Positions 11,464 to 23,088 of a stretch of 64,000 nucleotides of DNA are shown piece after piece (position 1 is the stretch's first letter; each line of letters starts with the position of its first letter). A program made the translations under genes and the position numbers. The notes beneath the pieces were generated by a model, which had not been told where the DNA came from, did not search any database, and saw only the letters and a program-made list of their open reading frames with translations. The stretch comes from Sinotaia quadrata. Taxonomy: Eukaryota > Mollusca > Gastropoda > Architaenioglossa > Viviparidae. The stretch spans positions 57,295,891 to 57,359,890 of the forward strand of contig CM054179.1 in NCBI GenBank assembly GCA_028829895.1. The letters are read 5' to 3'.

Positions 11464-11835
11464 CTGAAGAAAATAAAGAAAAAAACACAAACGTTTTCAC
11501 TAGCAATCACTGATGTATTATCTCACATTAGACTAAATAAAAGTAAAATTACTTTTACACGATCGCCACATTGGCGTAAAGAGTGTTGATGAATGGGCTT
11601 GATGCTTGACTAAGCATTCCAGTCTTCTGGCAGACCTAAACATTTCAGAAAGGAAAAGTTAATATCCTCTTAAAAGTTAATTTCAAGAATGCAGAGAAAA
11701 CAATAAAAGGCTGTTGTGTAGTTGTTGACTTGCAGCAATGTGCAACAGTTCTAATAAGTTTCGACGAAAGTTTTGTAAGAAAAAAGTAATAAATATACTT
11801 CAATTCTATAAATAACAATCAACAAATCATTTATT

Positions 11836-12480
11836 GCAGAATAAATTTGCCTATCCCTATTTCAGAACTTAATTGTTATATAAATTTTTAAATTGCCGAA
11901 GTGACCGATCTTGGGTACTCCTTATGATGATATTTTTATCAGAATTGGAATAAACACTACAACTGAGAATATGCTAGAAATTGCTGATGCAATGCAAACC
12001 AGTTCCAACTGGATGAATAGATTTTATCATCCACTGGTTAAGATTTATGAGAACGAGACTAGCCAATGGGCTGAATCAAATGTTTGCATGCTGTAGAGAA
12101 TTATTTTGTCTAATCTCTTGAATCTGGAGTGGCAAGAAGTCCAGTCATGAAAGGCGGCCATTGGCTTAAAGGTGAGTTAACTGACTGATTGAGAAAGAAG
12201 GGACTTGAAAATATTTCGTGCATTTTGTTACGGATATGTTATACTTGCGTTTTATGTTAAGATGCATTATGTGAGTGGACTATTATTTCTACAAATTATG
12301 AACTTGCTTATATGTGGTATGCTAAACACTTGACATTATTTCTAGTGAACCCGCTCATAAAACTACTACACTGTATTTATTATGCCGTTTGTGTACCAGG
12401 CTCATAAATATTGTTTCAGTTGAGAAATGAATATAAGAAAGAATGAGTTAGGAATAAACTGATTGTAAATCACTATGACT
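11836..12480 (+). mobile_element. Dispersed repeat family, copy A
   Basis: About 650 bp that aligns by eye with 60437-61110, starting at TAAATTTGCCTATCCCTATT and ending near the GAAAGAATG stretch. No coding capacity is seen; probably a non-autonomous element (SINE or MITE). Confidence 0.6.
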
Positions 12481-13152
12481 ATGGTAGACGCGTGAATAAT
12501 TTACCAGAGTGTGTAAGTGTAAGGGATACATTACACTCTGTTGATGTATGGTGGCCTATGCTGACTACATCGGACAATTTCTGATACTAAGAAGTTACTG
12601 GAAATTGCTATTTTGTTAATCTACTTGAGCAAGCTGGTAGGGCAAATGAGCACCCAGGTTAGACCGAGTGAATAACCAGCAAATCAACATTTTTTAAGAG
12701 AGGAGGAAACACATGTGATTGACGTGGACAATAAACTTGTGACTTTGATACAATAAGCATGTGAAAAAAGACTATTGTGGACTCGCCTACTCTAATAACT
12801 CTATTTCTGTTCCCTGATAAGAACTATCCTGTTGTTTGTATTGATATTAAATTGTTGAATTTTATTTTAGCATATACAACCGTAGTATAAAAATTAAACC
12901 AGCAATCCAGTCAAGTTCAAGATCAATTCCGACTCTGTACATTCAGCTAACAGTCTTGATATTCTTCAAACCATTTCACTGGAGGCATACGTGTATCCCA
13001 GATACATGAAGCTAAAGATTAACTCGAATCTATATATAGTAAAATCCCAATTTTCTACAAGACTGGAGCCATATACGTAGCCAAGAAATGTCAAGCTAAG
13101 ATTAGCTCGAGTCTCTATATAAAACATCTCGATTACAAGTCTGGAGTCGTAC
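12481..13152. other. Intron sequence between E40 and E41
   Basis: Besides the 12785-12872 repeat member I see unremarkable AT-rich sequence, with a weak duplication near 13005-13130 (AAGCTAAGATTAGCTCGA type). Confidence 0.5.
12785..12872 (+). repeat. Dispersed repeat pair, member 1
   Basis: TCTAATAACTC.ATTTCTGTT and GATAAGAACTATCCTG are shared with 16117-16205 in the same orientation. Two copies only; family unknown. Confidence 0.45.
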
Positions 13153-13377
13153 CTGTAACCCAGTTGATGTCATCACCAAGCACATACACTCTCGGTGACC
13201 AAAGGCGTTCGATTCCAGCCTGGAGGAACAGGTCGCAGTTCATTTCAAACCAGACGTTGAAAGACATGTCGAGGAACTCGGAATAAATGCAACAGTCCAG
13301 ACGATTGCAGGCAGGTGAGAAATGGCACACTGCCCCAGTCGGAAGTTTGGGTAGTTTTTGGACAGGAAAAGAGCACT
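13153..13377 (-). CDS. E40: module 4, CC domain
   Basis: Encodes CSFPVQKLPKLPTGAVC, then ACNRLDCCIYSEFLDMSFNV, WFEMNC and DDINWVT. The CLG..CC motif is CNRLDCC here. It has two leading and one trailing base (GTACGA), as in the other CC exons. It joins E41 in phase across a Gly codon. Confidence 0.87.
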
Positions 13378-14062
13378 CTGAAAAAACCGTTTATTTGTTG
13401 TTACTGGTGTTACACACAGATTCGTTGTTATTCGATTTGCTATAAATCGCTATCTAGCATATCGCTATAAACAAAATAAAATCATCAATGTCAAAAATAA
13501 TTGGAAAGTGGAATTAAAATGCTTTTAGAAAGCATTATGATTTAGTGGACTGCAGACATTAGTACCAAATTAATTAATTAATTAATAGGCATCTTTAGCC
13601 AAACTGTATTCAGATGCTAGCTTCCCTTGGATGCATTAAGTCACGTGTCATACACCTTGAGCTACCATTAAGTCACGTGTCATACACCTTGAGCTCCTAG
13701 TAAGCAGAGTTAGCTACAGGTAACTTTTTGTGATAACAAATATACAGTTGATAGCGTTCTTGATTTACATTACTTAACCTTCCTCAATTATTATATTTAC
13801 AGTTAAATTTAATGAGAGTTTGTCACATATGTTAATGTACTCAATTATTTTATTGATATTAAATTAAATGAGATATTTTCATGTTATATAAGTATACTCA
13901 ATTGCTATATTTTAAACAATTTAATGAGAAGTTATCACATTACTTAAATGTACTCTATTTTTATATTTAAAGTTAAATTTAATAAGTGTTTTTTTAAAAA
14001 TAATAAAACTGGAGTGACTGGGAGAATAGATGTTAAAGTGGCTATGAACCACAGAGGAACAC

Positions 14063-14097
14063 GAACAAGTAATCGGCGACCTTTGCATTGAATAGGT
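14063..14097 (-). CDS. Candidate micro-exon between E39 and E40
   Basis: A 35-nt stretch that would encode PIQCKGRRLLV, with an ATTAG acceptor and a weak GTGTTC donor. It is the only piece I found that restores phase between E39 (ending GTTAAA) and E40. It would occupy the E35 position, a Cys-containing connector. Speculative; it rests on phase and position alone. Confidence 0.28.
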
Positions 14098-14324
14098 CTA
14101 ATCTGTATAAACTCATCTAATCTAATAAACTCATCTAATCTAATAAACTCATCTAATCTAATTACACTAGTACGTTAATCTATCTTTCACACAAAGATAA
14201 AGAAATACATTCTAAAAAATTCCTTCGTTTATTAAGTGCCATAAGGTTCAGTATGTGTAAAAAATATTTCATCTGATGAAACATCACAAGATGGTTAACG
14301 ACAAATACAAATGATTTCTTTAAC

Positions 14325-14502
14325 TTGCCATTTTTCCAGCCATCGACTGCCGGGGTGTAAGGCTGTCTGGTCAGGTCACATTGAGTAAGTTTAAGATTGT
14401 CAGTTATTCCAAATTTATTCAGAAGCAGCTGTGCGGCTGACCACGTCAAAGACTTAACATTAAGCTGACCAACGCTCTCCAGAAAGTTGGTCAAGTTGAA
14501 AT
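14325..14502 (-). CDS. E39: module 4, helix-like segment
   Basis: Encodes FLESVGQLNVKSLTWSAAQL, then LLNKFGITDNLKLTQCDLTR and a W-containing end. The acceptor (TTCTAG) and phase from E38 are firm. The 3' edge is not: GTTAAA at 14319-14324 (phase 2) or GTATTT at 14303-14308 (phase 0) are both possible, and neither joins E40 directly under the phase seen in its paralogues. Confidence 0.7.
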
Positions 14503-14815
14503 CTAGAAAACATCGTCAAAATATATTATATTTAAAAAAATAATGTAATTTATATTTATGTTGCATGCTTCTATTGAGTGACAATGCTGACTCATTTTCT
14601 TACAAATTCATATGATAGTTAGGAAAATGTAATTATTTCTTTACTTATTTTAATACACTCTATCTTAAAACTTTAATAACGGCTATTAACATTTTGTGCC
14701 GAGAAAAATAGATACAGCACTTTACAAAATCGAAAAACAAAAATATTATTTCTCCACTGGATTTTGCTCTACACCATAAAAACTACATGTACGTATTATA
14801 GGGTTCGCGTGCGTA

Positions 14816-14835
14816 TCTCTCTCTCTCTCTCTCTC

Positions 14836-14887
<52 letters not shown>

Positions 14888-14889
14888 TT
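14816..14889. repeat. Compound microsatellite (CT/CTGT/CTAT)
   Basis: Runs of TC, then TGTC, then TATC. Intronic, between E38 and E39. Confidence 0.95.
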
Positions 14890-15143
14890 TCATCGTTTAT
14901 TAGTTTTTCCATCAGTCTGACAGTCGCCTCTGTCTGTCAATCCATCTATCCATATGTATCTGTTTGTCTGTCTGGCAATCTTTTTAACTGTTTGTACATA
15001 AATGTACATTTCTATATGGTTTAATAATAAACATTATTTCCTGTTTAATATGTTTTCTTAAAAAAAACTCTGACACAAAATTACACAATGATCCACAAAT
15101 AGATATGCAATAAATATTCTTGTAACAATGAATTGTTCAAGAC

Positions 15144-15328
15144 CTCTGATTTGTGCCAGAGTTCCAGGGCTACACACAGGCAACTTTTGTTTCTTCAGCA
15201 CATCCATTCCTACAGCGTCAGGGATGCAGAAGCTTTCGTCGTCAAACGGGATACAAATTCGCAGGTTGAGGTAAAGAAGAAAGCCTTCGTCGTACGGGTC
15301 TAGTGTTCGATAATGGTCTACAGAAAAT
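15144..15328 (-). CDS. E38: module 3, beta segment
   Basis: Encodes GFLLYLNLRICIPFDDESFC, then KLPVCSPGTLAQI. The C.....C....LP.C spacing matches E27 and E42. It has one leading and one trailing base; the GTCTTG donor is weak. The acceptor end of the exon is repeated four times with a period of about 90 bp (15282-15632). Confidence 0.83.
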
Positions 15329-15632
15329 CTGCAAAGTAAAATTTAAATTAGTATATTTTGAGGTCAAGAACAAAGCCTTCATCATACGGGTCTAGTGTTC
15401 GATAATGGTCTACAGAAAATCTGCAAAGTCAAATTTAAATTAGTATATTTTGAGGTCAAGAACAAAGCCTTCGTCATACGGGTCTAGTGTTCGATAATGG
15501 TCTACAGAAAATCTGCAAAGTCAAATTTAAATTAGTATATTTTGAGGTCAAGAACAAAGCCTTCGTCATACGGGTCTAGTGTTCGATAATGGTCTACAGA
15601 AAATCTGCAAAGTCAAATTTAAATTAGTATGA
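15282..15632. repeat. Junction minisatellite at the E38 acceptor, ~90 bp x 4
   Basis: The unit holds GTCTAGTGTTCGATAATGGT, CTACAGAAAATCTGCAAAG and a 40-bp intronic tail. ACAGAAAAT is the E38 5' end and CTGCAAAG its acceptor complement, present in all four copies. Confidence 0.9.
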
Positions 15633-15783
15633 TTAGCGTAAAATATTTACAGTTAATCATCACTGTGTGCCATAAATAAGTCATAGACAAAATGATCTGT
15701 GAAAATTATTCGGCCAACAATGTAGATGACACGAGTAAGACGTTTGCTGATGTTCAGAACTGGTAGTACAATTCCTGTTGCTG

Positions 15784-16968
15784 CTTTTATTACTACTACT
15801 TTACTACTAACCTCTGGTGTTAAATAGTACTACTACTATTACTACTACTAACCACTACTGCTAAATACTTGGTGGTCGCCTGTAAACTAATTGAAATCTA
15901 GGACAACACAACAATTCTAGGAGAAAACCTCCCAGTTGCTCAACAAGCCCCAGCGAGTATTTCTCTATCTGCAATAAAAGGTGAATTTTATATAAAGTAA
16001 GGATGTTAAGTAATGACACAAGGATGAGTGAAAAATTAATAAAGAATTTATTTTAAAAAATAGAAAACATAAGTTGCAGCTTCATCTATACAAGGTTACA
16101 GATAAACTATTATTGCTTATCTCTAATAACTCCATTTCTGTTCTCTGATAAGAACTATCCTGTGATTTGTAATGACACTAAATTGCTGAACTGTATTTTA
16201 GGATATAAGACTATGTGGTATACAAAATATTCAAATGTGGTTTTGGGTAAATATTGAATGTCAAATAATCTTTTAAAGTGTGTTTGTTATATGTAATTTG
16301 ATTGTTGATTTAATAAATTTATTGACATTCTTACACATATTGACAATCTTATGTTGGAGAAGAAAGTGGGTGGATGCAGGCTCACTAAGTATAGATTAAG
16401 GTCGGATTTGTCTTCTCCTTCAGTGAGAAGTTTTCCACCTACAGAAATATTGTGTGGCGGTAAATGTCTTTAATGTTGTGGAAGAAAGAAAACGTTTACA
16501 GTGCCCACGTATCTGCCAAGTGAGAGGGACGAGTGGTGTCTGCTTGAGGATTTTTAATAACATAAATTAAGATTCTCATCACTTGTAATTACTTATGGAC
16601 GATTAATAAATAATAATATATATATAATATTAATAAATAATAATAATAATAACCATTAATTAGGTGGCGTTGGCGTCAAAACTACTATTACTACTACCAA
16701 CCATTGCTGCTAACTACTGCTACTACTAGCCACTGATACTAATTAGTACTGCTACTACTATTACCACTACCAAACACTGCTGCCACTACTACTACTATAT
16801 TTCTATTACTACGTCTATCCAAAGCTGCTATCTACTGCTACTACTATTACCATTACTAACCAATGCCGCTACTACTATTGCAATTATTATTACTACTACA
16901 AACACTGCTACTAACCACTACTACTAACAACTGCTGTTAAATATTGCTATTTATACTACTACTGTAGT

Positions 16969-16972
<4 letters not shown>
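15784..16972. repeat. TAC/ACT trinucleotide-rich tracts
   Basis: Imperfect ACTACTACT runs at 15784-15870 and 16676-16972 flank AT-rich intron that holds the 16117-16205 repeat. No coding stretch seen between. Confidence 0.8.
16117..16205 (+). repeat. Dispersed repeat pair, member 2
   Basis: Counterpart of 12785-12872, about 85 percent alike by eye, ending in TATTTTAGGATAT/ATTTTAGCATAT. Confidence 0.45.

Positions 16973-17031
<59 letters not shown>
16973..17031. repeat. AT microsatellite
   Basis: About 29 uninterrupted TA repeats. Confidence 0.97.
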
Positions 17032-17035
<4 letters not shown>

Positions 17036-17149
17036 ATCGATGAAGGTGTACAACAGATGTGATTAGCCAGAATGTGGAATTGTACTGACGGTTAGGGACA
17101 ATCAGGAGATAAATATTAATAATAACAGTATACTCCACAAACACACCAA

Positions 17150-17919
17150 CTCACACACATCAAGCAAGAAGTTCCTGGAAATATGTATGATTACTTTTAG
17201 TTCAAACTCACACATGTCAAGCTAAACGTTACATCAAATATGTATAATTATTGTTAGTGCCAACCCACACATGTCAAGCAAGACGTCACAGCAAACATAT
17301 ATGATTACTTGTATTTCAAACTCACACACATCAAGCAAGACGTCACAACAAACATGTATGATCTCTTTTAGTGCCAACTACCTACGTCAAGCAAGACGTC
17401 ACAGCAAACATGTATGATTACTTTTAGTTCAAATCATACACGTCACGCAAAAAATGCATGATCTCTTTTAGTGCCTACTACCTACGTCAAGCAAGACGTC
17501 ACAGTAAACATGTATGATTACTATTACTTTTAGTTCAAACTCACACACGTCAAGCAAGTCACAGGAAGCATGTATTATTAGTTTTAGTTCAAACTCACAT
17601 ACGTCACGCTAAACATTACAGCAAACATAATATATTATTTGATTACTTTTAGTTGAAACTCACACAAGTCACGCTAAACGTCACAGCAAACATAATATAT
17701 TATATGATTACTTTTACAAGCGTCACACACGTCACGCTAAACGCTAAAGCAAACATAATATAACTGTATGATTACTTTTACTTGAAACACACACACGTCA
17801 CGCTAAACGCTAAAGCAAACATAATATACTGTATAATTACTTTTAGTTACACACACACGTCACGCTAAACACTAAAGCAAACACAATATATTATATGATT
17901 ACTTTTAGTTCAAACTCAC
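17150..17919. repeat. Minisatellite abutting the E37 donor, about 13 copies
   Basis: Unit of about 58 bp with GATTACTTTTAGTTCAAACT, CACACACGTCAAGCAAGACG and CACAGCAAACATA. The last copy supplies the donor flank TTCAAACTCAC of E37; internal copies keep AACTCACA. Confidence 0.82.
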
Positions 17920-17986
17920 GTAATTGTTACGGGTGCAGATTGATGTGGCTGTAGACCTCTGCCAATAGTGAAGTGTTTGGGTGATC
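17920..17986 (-). CDS. E37: module 3, connector
   Basis: Encodes SPKHFTIGRGLQPHQSAPVT, then I and a split codon; 67 nt with two leading and two trailing bases, as in E26, E32 and E41. GTGAGT donor. A long array carrying the ..AACTCAC donor flank abuts it (17150-17919). Confidence 0.8.
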
Positions 17987-18599
17987 CTGTCATAGAAATG
18001 TTGTAATTAGAATAATTATTTATCTTTATGTCTTTCTATAATAATATTTTAAATTAAACTACTTTAGGTACATCCATTCGGTTCTCGATTGTTTAAAAAT
18101 ATAATAAACATATATTAATTGTTTCTTGAAATATTTATAAGTTGGTCTAGATTAGCAATGTAAAGGAAGAGTTTCAGAAGTCAAATACCGAATTACAATC
18201 TCAGTGAGGACGACAATGCAAGCATTAACCGAATTACCAGAATACATATTGTTGGAATATAATTTTATTCCATTGACCGAATAGAAGAGAACAACTGAAT
18301 TCATGAAACTAAAGAAACTAGATGGCAAGCATCTAATGTTAGTACACCATACGAAGATAAAATAATATTAATGACTTATACTTCTTACACAAGTATGTGA
18401 TCGACATTCTGTGTTGATACTGATCTCAGCCAAACTATTATATTCATATTCTCTCTCTTATTCCCATACTCTTATGCACATAGACATATACACACGTGAC
18501 GCATACATCCACATACACAAAAGCATACTTGTAAAATTCTTCCTTTCTCAACATATGTAATGTATAAGCGAATGGGGATTACTACAGTAATCTTAAAAT

Positions 18600-18815
18600 G
18601 CAGGTAATTTCAACAGAGTAGTTACTGTAACTAATAGCATCATACAAGTCCATGATTATTAAAACATTGATGTTTTCAATAGATAATTTACTGTAACTAA
18701 TAGCATCATGTCAGACCCTAATTATTAAAACAATGATGTTTTCAATAAAGAATTTACTGTAACTTATAGCATCCTGTCGTACCCTGATTATTAAAACATT
18801 GATACAATCTCCAAT
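18600..18815. repeat. ~65-bp minisatellite, 3-4 copies
   Basis: The unit includes TTTACTGTAACTAATAGCAT and TTATTAAAACATTGATGTTT. Intronic, between E36 and E37. Confidence 0.8.
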
Positions 18816-18952
18816 GAGTCATGTCAGCAATGTCTTTATTTAATAATAATAATGCATGAATGAGTAGTGTACGATTTATGCATAATATTATTTTATTAAT
18901 TACAGTAGATAATTTAGATACAAAGCTACATACCTAATAACTGTCAACTTGT

Positions 18953-19237
18953 AACATGACGTCACTTACCAAAGTCATAGTGTAGGAGGCGCTCCATGAC
19001 GTCACTTACCAAAATCATAGTGTAGGAGGCGCTCCGTGACGTCACTTACCAAAGTCATAGTGTAGGAGGCGCTCCATGACGTCACTTACCAAAGTCATAG
19101 TGTAGGAGGCGCTCCATGACGTCACTTACCAAAGTCATAGTGTAGGAGGCGCTCCATGACGTCACTTACCAAAGTCATAGTGTAGGAGGCGCTCCATGAC
19201 GTCACTTACCAAAGTCATAGTGCAGGAGGCGCTCCTC
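18953..19237. repeat. Junction minisatellite at the E36 donor, 40 bp x 7
   Basis: Unit ATGACGTCACTTACCAAAGT plus CATAGTGTAGGAGGCGCTCC. Each copy has the CTTAC donor complement and 26 bases of the exon end. The exonic copy differs by TGCAGG for TGTAGG. Confidence 0.95.
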
Positions 19238-19461
19238 TCTCTGATAACTACCAAAGCCGATGTCAATCTTCATGTTATCACACGGGTCAAACACCAAGTG
19301 GAAAGGGACGTAATACTGTATGGGAGCACGCATCAAGGGTAGCCGTAACTCAAAGTCAAAGCAGCAGGTAATGCCAAGACAGTTTTGTGTCATCACGCAT
19401 GTCATCTGATCGCGTACAGCGGCAGGAAGGTACTGCTTGAAATCTATCTCCCACGGGCAAA
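19210..19461 (-). CDS. E36: module 3, CC domain
   Basis: Encodes CPWEIDFKQYLPAAVRDQMT, then NCLGITCCFDFELRLPLMRA and FHLVFDPCDNMKIDIGF. The clearest copy of the CC domain. It has two leading and one trailing base (GTAAGT). Seven near-identical copies of its donor end lie in the intron (18953-19237); reading past the first donor gives TGA after two codons. Confidence 0.9.
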
Positions 19462-19754
19462 CTGACCAAGAAAATAAATGACAAATGTATTTCGTATAAT
19501 TAATCCTTTTTTACACTTATTTCTTATCAGTGTGAATTATACGAACGTTTTCTCTTAATAAGTTTATAATGTAATATAAAACACATTTTCCTTAAGGTTA
19601 AGTATAAGACGAAAGAATGTTTAATTATTTATTTTGATGCATTAAATGTCTTGTGAACAAGGAGGTTAGATTACAAAACGGTTTGCCATTCTCTAAAAGT
19701 AGTGATGTGTAAGATAAATAAAAAAACACTTAATGCTAATTACTATAGTCTTAC

Positions 19755-19803
19755 CAGGCGGTTTTAGCACTAACACGTCACAAGTGCCCTCAGTGAAAAT
19801 GGT
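19755..19803 (-). CDS. E35: module 3, short connector replacing the SAP-like exon
   Basis: Encodes TIFTEGTCDVLVLKPP; 49 nt, phase 0 in and one base out (GTAAGA). It sits where E24 and E29 carry the 139-nt SAP-like exon, keeping the same phases, so module 3 has lost or replaced that part. Confidence 0.78.
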
Positions 19804-20079
19804 CTGTAACAATCACATCAGTACAATCCATGTTCAAGTACATAACACACATTGTGAGTGTAATAAGGACTGAACAAAATTTTGCATACTAAAACATTCT
19901 TTACATGACCCTTAATCTAGCAAACAGATACGTGGGCAGACAGACAGGCAGGCAGGCAGGGAATTAGAAAGATAGTAAGACAGAAATGTTGACTGACTGA
20001 ATTACTGACTGAAAGACAGATAGATAATGAATAGATAGAAATGAGACAAACAACTAGCTAACTATCTAAACAGACTGAC

Positions 20080-20262
<183 letters not shown>

Positions 20263-20275
20263 GATATATCCTTAC

Positions 20276-20367
20276 ATCCATTTTGAGTGTTTTCATAAAG
20301 TAGCTGACGACAGCAGACGACAATACATTTCCAGAGGAGGCCGCGATTTCGCGAAGAGAACCGTTTC
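20276..20367 (-). CDS. E34: module 3, helix
   Basis: Encodes SSGNVLSSAVVSYFMKTLKM, preceded by NGSLREIAA. It has two leading bases and ends in phase 0 at GTAAGG. It takes the place of the helix exon of modules 1 and 2. N-G-S is a possible glycosylation site. Confidence 0.8.
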
Positions 20368-20764
20368 CTGTGGGGTGCATTATGAAAAGGGGCGTGGTGA
20401 GACTTAAATTAACAGATTAATAACAAAATGATAAAAATCTCATTAACCATGTAGTTGCAATCAACTACTGTGATCAAGCATCATTGTAAAGTATGTTCAC
20501 AGGCAATCGACAAATCAGTTCAACTCACTGACAACAAAGTGTTTGTTATGATTTTCTGAAACTTGAAATATATGAATACTATTGCACTAGTCATTAGATA
20601 TTTCAGTGATTAAAGTTATTTTTACCTATGTTGCTCCTAGGTTAGACTTTTTACTTCTTGTAAAATATTTACTGTTTTATTATCTTGACAAAAGCTAAGC
20701 GTAGTGCTCTGAGAATTTAAAGTTGATTAATTTGATTAATGAGCGTTTAATATTACGAATCTGC

Positions 20765-21035
20765 ACAGTGATGATTTGTACGTATTTCTTTACCTGGCAA
20801 TCTAAAGTCACAGTGATGATTTGTACGTATTTCTTTACCTGTCAGTCTGAGGTCACAGTGATGATTTGTAAGTATTTCCTTACCTGTCAGTCTGAGGTCA
20901 CAGTGATGATTTGTACGTTTTTCCTTACCTGGCAGTCTGAGGTCACAGTGATGATTTGTACGTATTTCCTTACCTGTCAGTCTGAGGTCACAGTGATGAT
21001 TTGTACGTATTTCCTTACCTGGTAGTCTGAAGTCG
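20765..21035. repeat. Junction minisatellite at the E33 donor, 45 bp x 6
   Basis: The unit contains CTGAGGTCACAGTGATGATT, TGTACGTATTTCCTTACCTG and GCAGT. Every copy holds a CTTACCTG donor complement (CAG|GTAAG). On the minus strand the E33 frame is open through all copies. Confidence 0.95.
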
Positions 21036-21170
21036 CTGCAGACCGGTATGGGCACTTCAAGTCCCGTCACAAACATGTCGTCTACAATAGGCTTTCCATT
21101 GTCCATCTGAATGCGCATGCCCATATCGACTGTGTATGCCTTGGCGCCATCTGTTTTTCTTACATTGACT
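21019..21170 (-). CDS. E33: module 2, beta segment
   Basis: Encodes VNVRKTDGAKAYTVDMGMRI, then LEVPIPVCSDFRLP. It has one leading base (CTCAG acceptor at 21171) and one trailing base before GTAAGG. VRKTD aligns with IRKSD of E42. The donor is copied every 45 bp downstream and the frame stays open through those copies (20765-21035). Confidence 0.85.
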
Positions 21171-21284
21171 CTGAGCGCAGTTCAAGTAGTGCGTCATGAG
21201 AGGTATTTCATTAAGAATTTTGTGTTTCTTAAGAGGTATTAAAAGTTTATTTCCGACATCATGTTTTGTCAACACAAGTGAATC

Positions 21285-22010
21285 ACAGACATTTTGTTCA
21301 CAATGATACAAGACATTTAAACAGAGTATTTTGTTCACAATGATACAAGACATTTAAACAGAGTATTTTGTTCACAATGATACAAGACATTTAAACAGAG
21401 TATTTTGTTCACAATGATACAAGACATTTAAACAGAGTATTTTGTTCACAATGATACAAGACATTTAAACACAAAGGAGTATTTTGTTCACAATGATACA
21501 AGACATTCAAACACAAAAGAGTATTTTCTTCACAATGATACAAGACATTTAAACACAAAAGAGTATTTTGTTCACAATGATACAAGACATTAAAACACAA
21601 AAGAGTATTTTGTTCACAATGATACAAGACATTTAAACACAAAAGTGTATTTTGTTCACAATGATACAAGACATTTAAACACAAAAGAGTATTTTGTTCA
21701 CAATGATACAAGACATTTAAACACAAAAGAGTATTTTGTTCACAATGATACAAGACATTTAAACACAAAAGAGTATTTTGTTCACAATGATACAAGACAT
21801 TTAAACACAAAAGAGTATTTTGTTCACAATGATACAAGACATTCAAACACAAAAGAGTATTTTGTTCACAATGATACAAGACATTCAAACACAAAAGAGT
21901 ATTTTGTTCACAATGATACAAGACATTCAAACACAAAAGAGTATTTTGTTCACAATGATACAAGACATTCAAACACAAAAGAGTATTTTGTTCACAATGA
22001 TACAAGCACA
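21285..22010. repeat. 36/42-bp minisatellite, about 17 copies
   Basis: Units GTATTTTGTTCACAATGATA then CAAGACATTTAAACAC. The first copies lack ACAAAAG (36 bp) and later ones have it (42 bp). Both lengths are multiples of three, giving false open frames on both strands. Confidence 0.95.
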
Positions 22011-22314
22011 TTCATCAAACCATTTGTGCATATTGCGCGTCTCTGAATTAATAGTCACTCTGTCTATCATGTATCTATATTGCTTATTCATCAACTGATA
22101 ATTATGTATACTCTGACACAGTTAAAAAAGGTCCTTTGTCTACATTATTAATGGTTATGTATTATAAACTCTTAACCCACAGACATATGCAATCATATGC
22201 AACAGTCTGATGCATAAACAATTAACACAGAAATATATATGTGATTATAGTAAAATCGTACATACAGAGTTCAATGCCCACACCTGACAATGAAAAGGAA
22301 CCCATTCTTTCCAG

Positions 22315-22680
22315 CAGATAAACATTTCTTCAGACAGATAGTAGATAAGGTTTACTTCAGAGAGAAAGTAGATAAGGTTTACTTCAGAGAGAAAGCAGCG
22401 GATAAAGATTTCTTCAGAGATATATTAGCAGATTAAGATGAGAGACATCAGCAGATGAGGATTTATTGAGAGACATCAGCAGATGAGGATTTATTTAGAG
22501 AGCAACATATAAGGATTTATTCAAAACGACATCAGCAGATACAGATTTGTCCAAAGATATATCAGCAGATACAGATTTGTCCAAAGATATATCAGCAGAT
22601 AAAGATTGATTCAGAAAGTTATAAGTAGATAAGGTTTATTCAGATAGACATCAGCAGATAAAGATTTATTCAATTATATT
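22315..22680. repeat. Degenerate AGATAAGGATTTATTCAGA-type repeat
   Basis: Irregular copies of GACATCAGCAGATAAAGATT and related forms. Intronic, between E32 and E33. Confidence 0.7.
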
Positions 22681-23045
22681 ATTCAAATCCACATTGCAAA
22701 AAATGGCTATTTTAACTTATTACAGATGACAGAGTTACATACATAATAACAGAGGTATAGGCATTTAGATACAATTATAGGCATACTGACGGTTACAGGC
22801 TTATTGACAGACGTACAGGTTTATTGACAGCTGCAGGCATCATGACAGAGACACACATTAATGGAGATGCATACATGAATACCGACTGATATACTACACG
22901 TATAGTAACACACAGACAGTGATAATTAGTTACTAGCAAAGTAGAATCGTGCACATGTTTATGCTAACAAATAGACAAAAATACATACATAACAAACAAC
23001 AAAGAACAATATCTTTTTAACAAATGTAGATATACACATACTCAC

Positions 23046-23088
23046 TTTAAGGCGAAAAAGTGTGATAATTCAAAGACCTTTCTTATGT
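23046..23088 (-). CDS. E32: module 2, connector
   Basis: Encodes IRKVFELSHFFAL; 43 nt with two leading and two trailing bases, exactly like E41 (IRDQVNISEAFRL). TTTTAG acceptor and GTGAGT donor. Too short to stand alone; the support is phase and homology to E41. Confidence 0.78.

Noticed and set aside
11555..11633. Exon-like stretch with TTTAG acceptor and GTGTAA donor (VCQKTGMLSQASSPF frame)
   Set aside because: It cannot be placed between E40 and E41 in phase, whereas E40 joins E41 directly and forms the same junction seen in other modules.
21285..22046. Long repetitive open frames on both strands
   Set aside because: A 36/42-bp minisatellite with period divisible by three. Open on both strands, no splice context or non-repetitive coding part.
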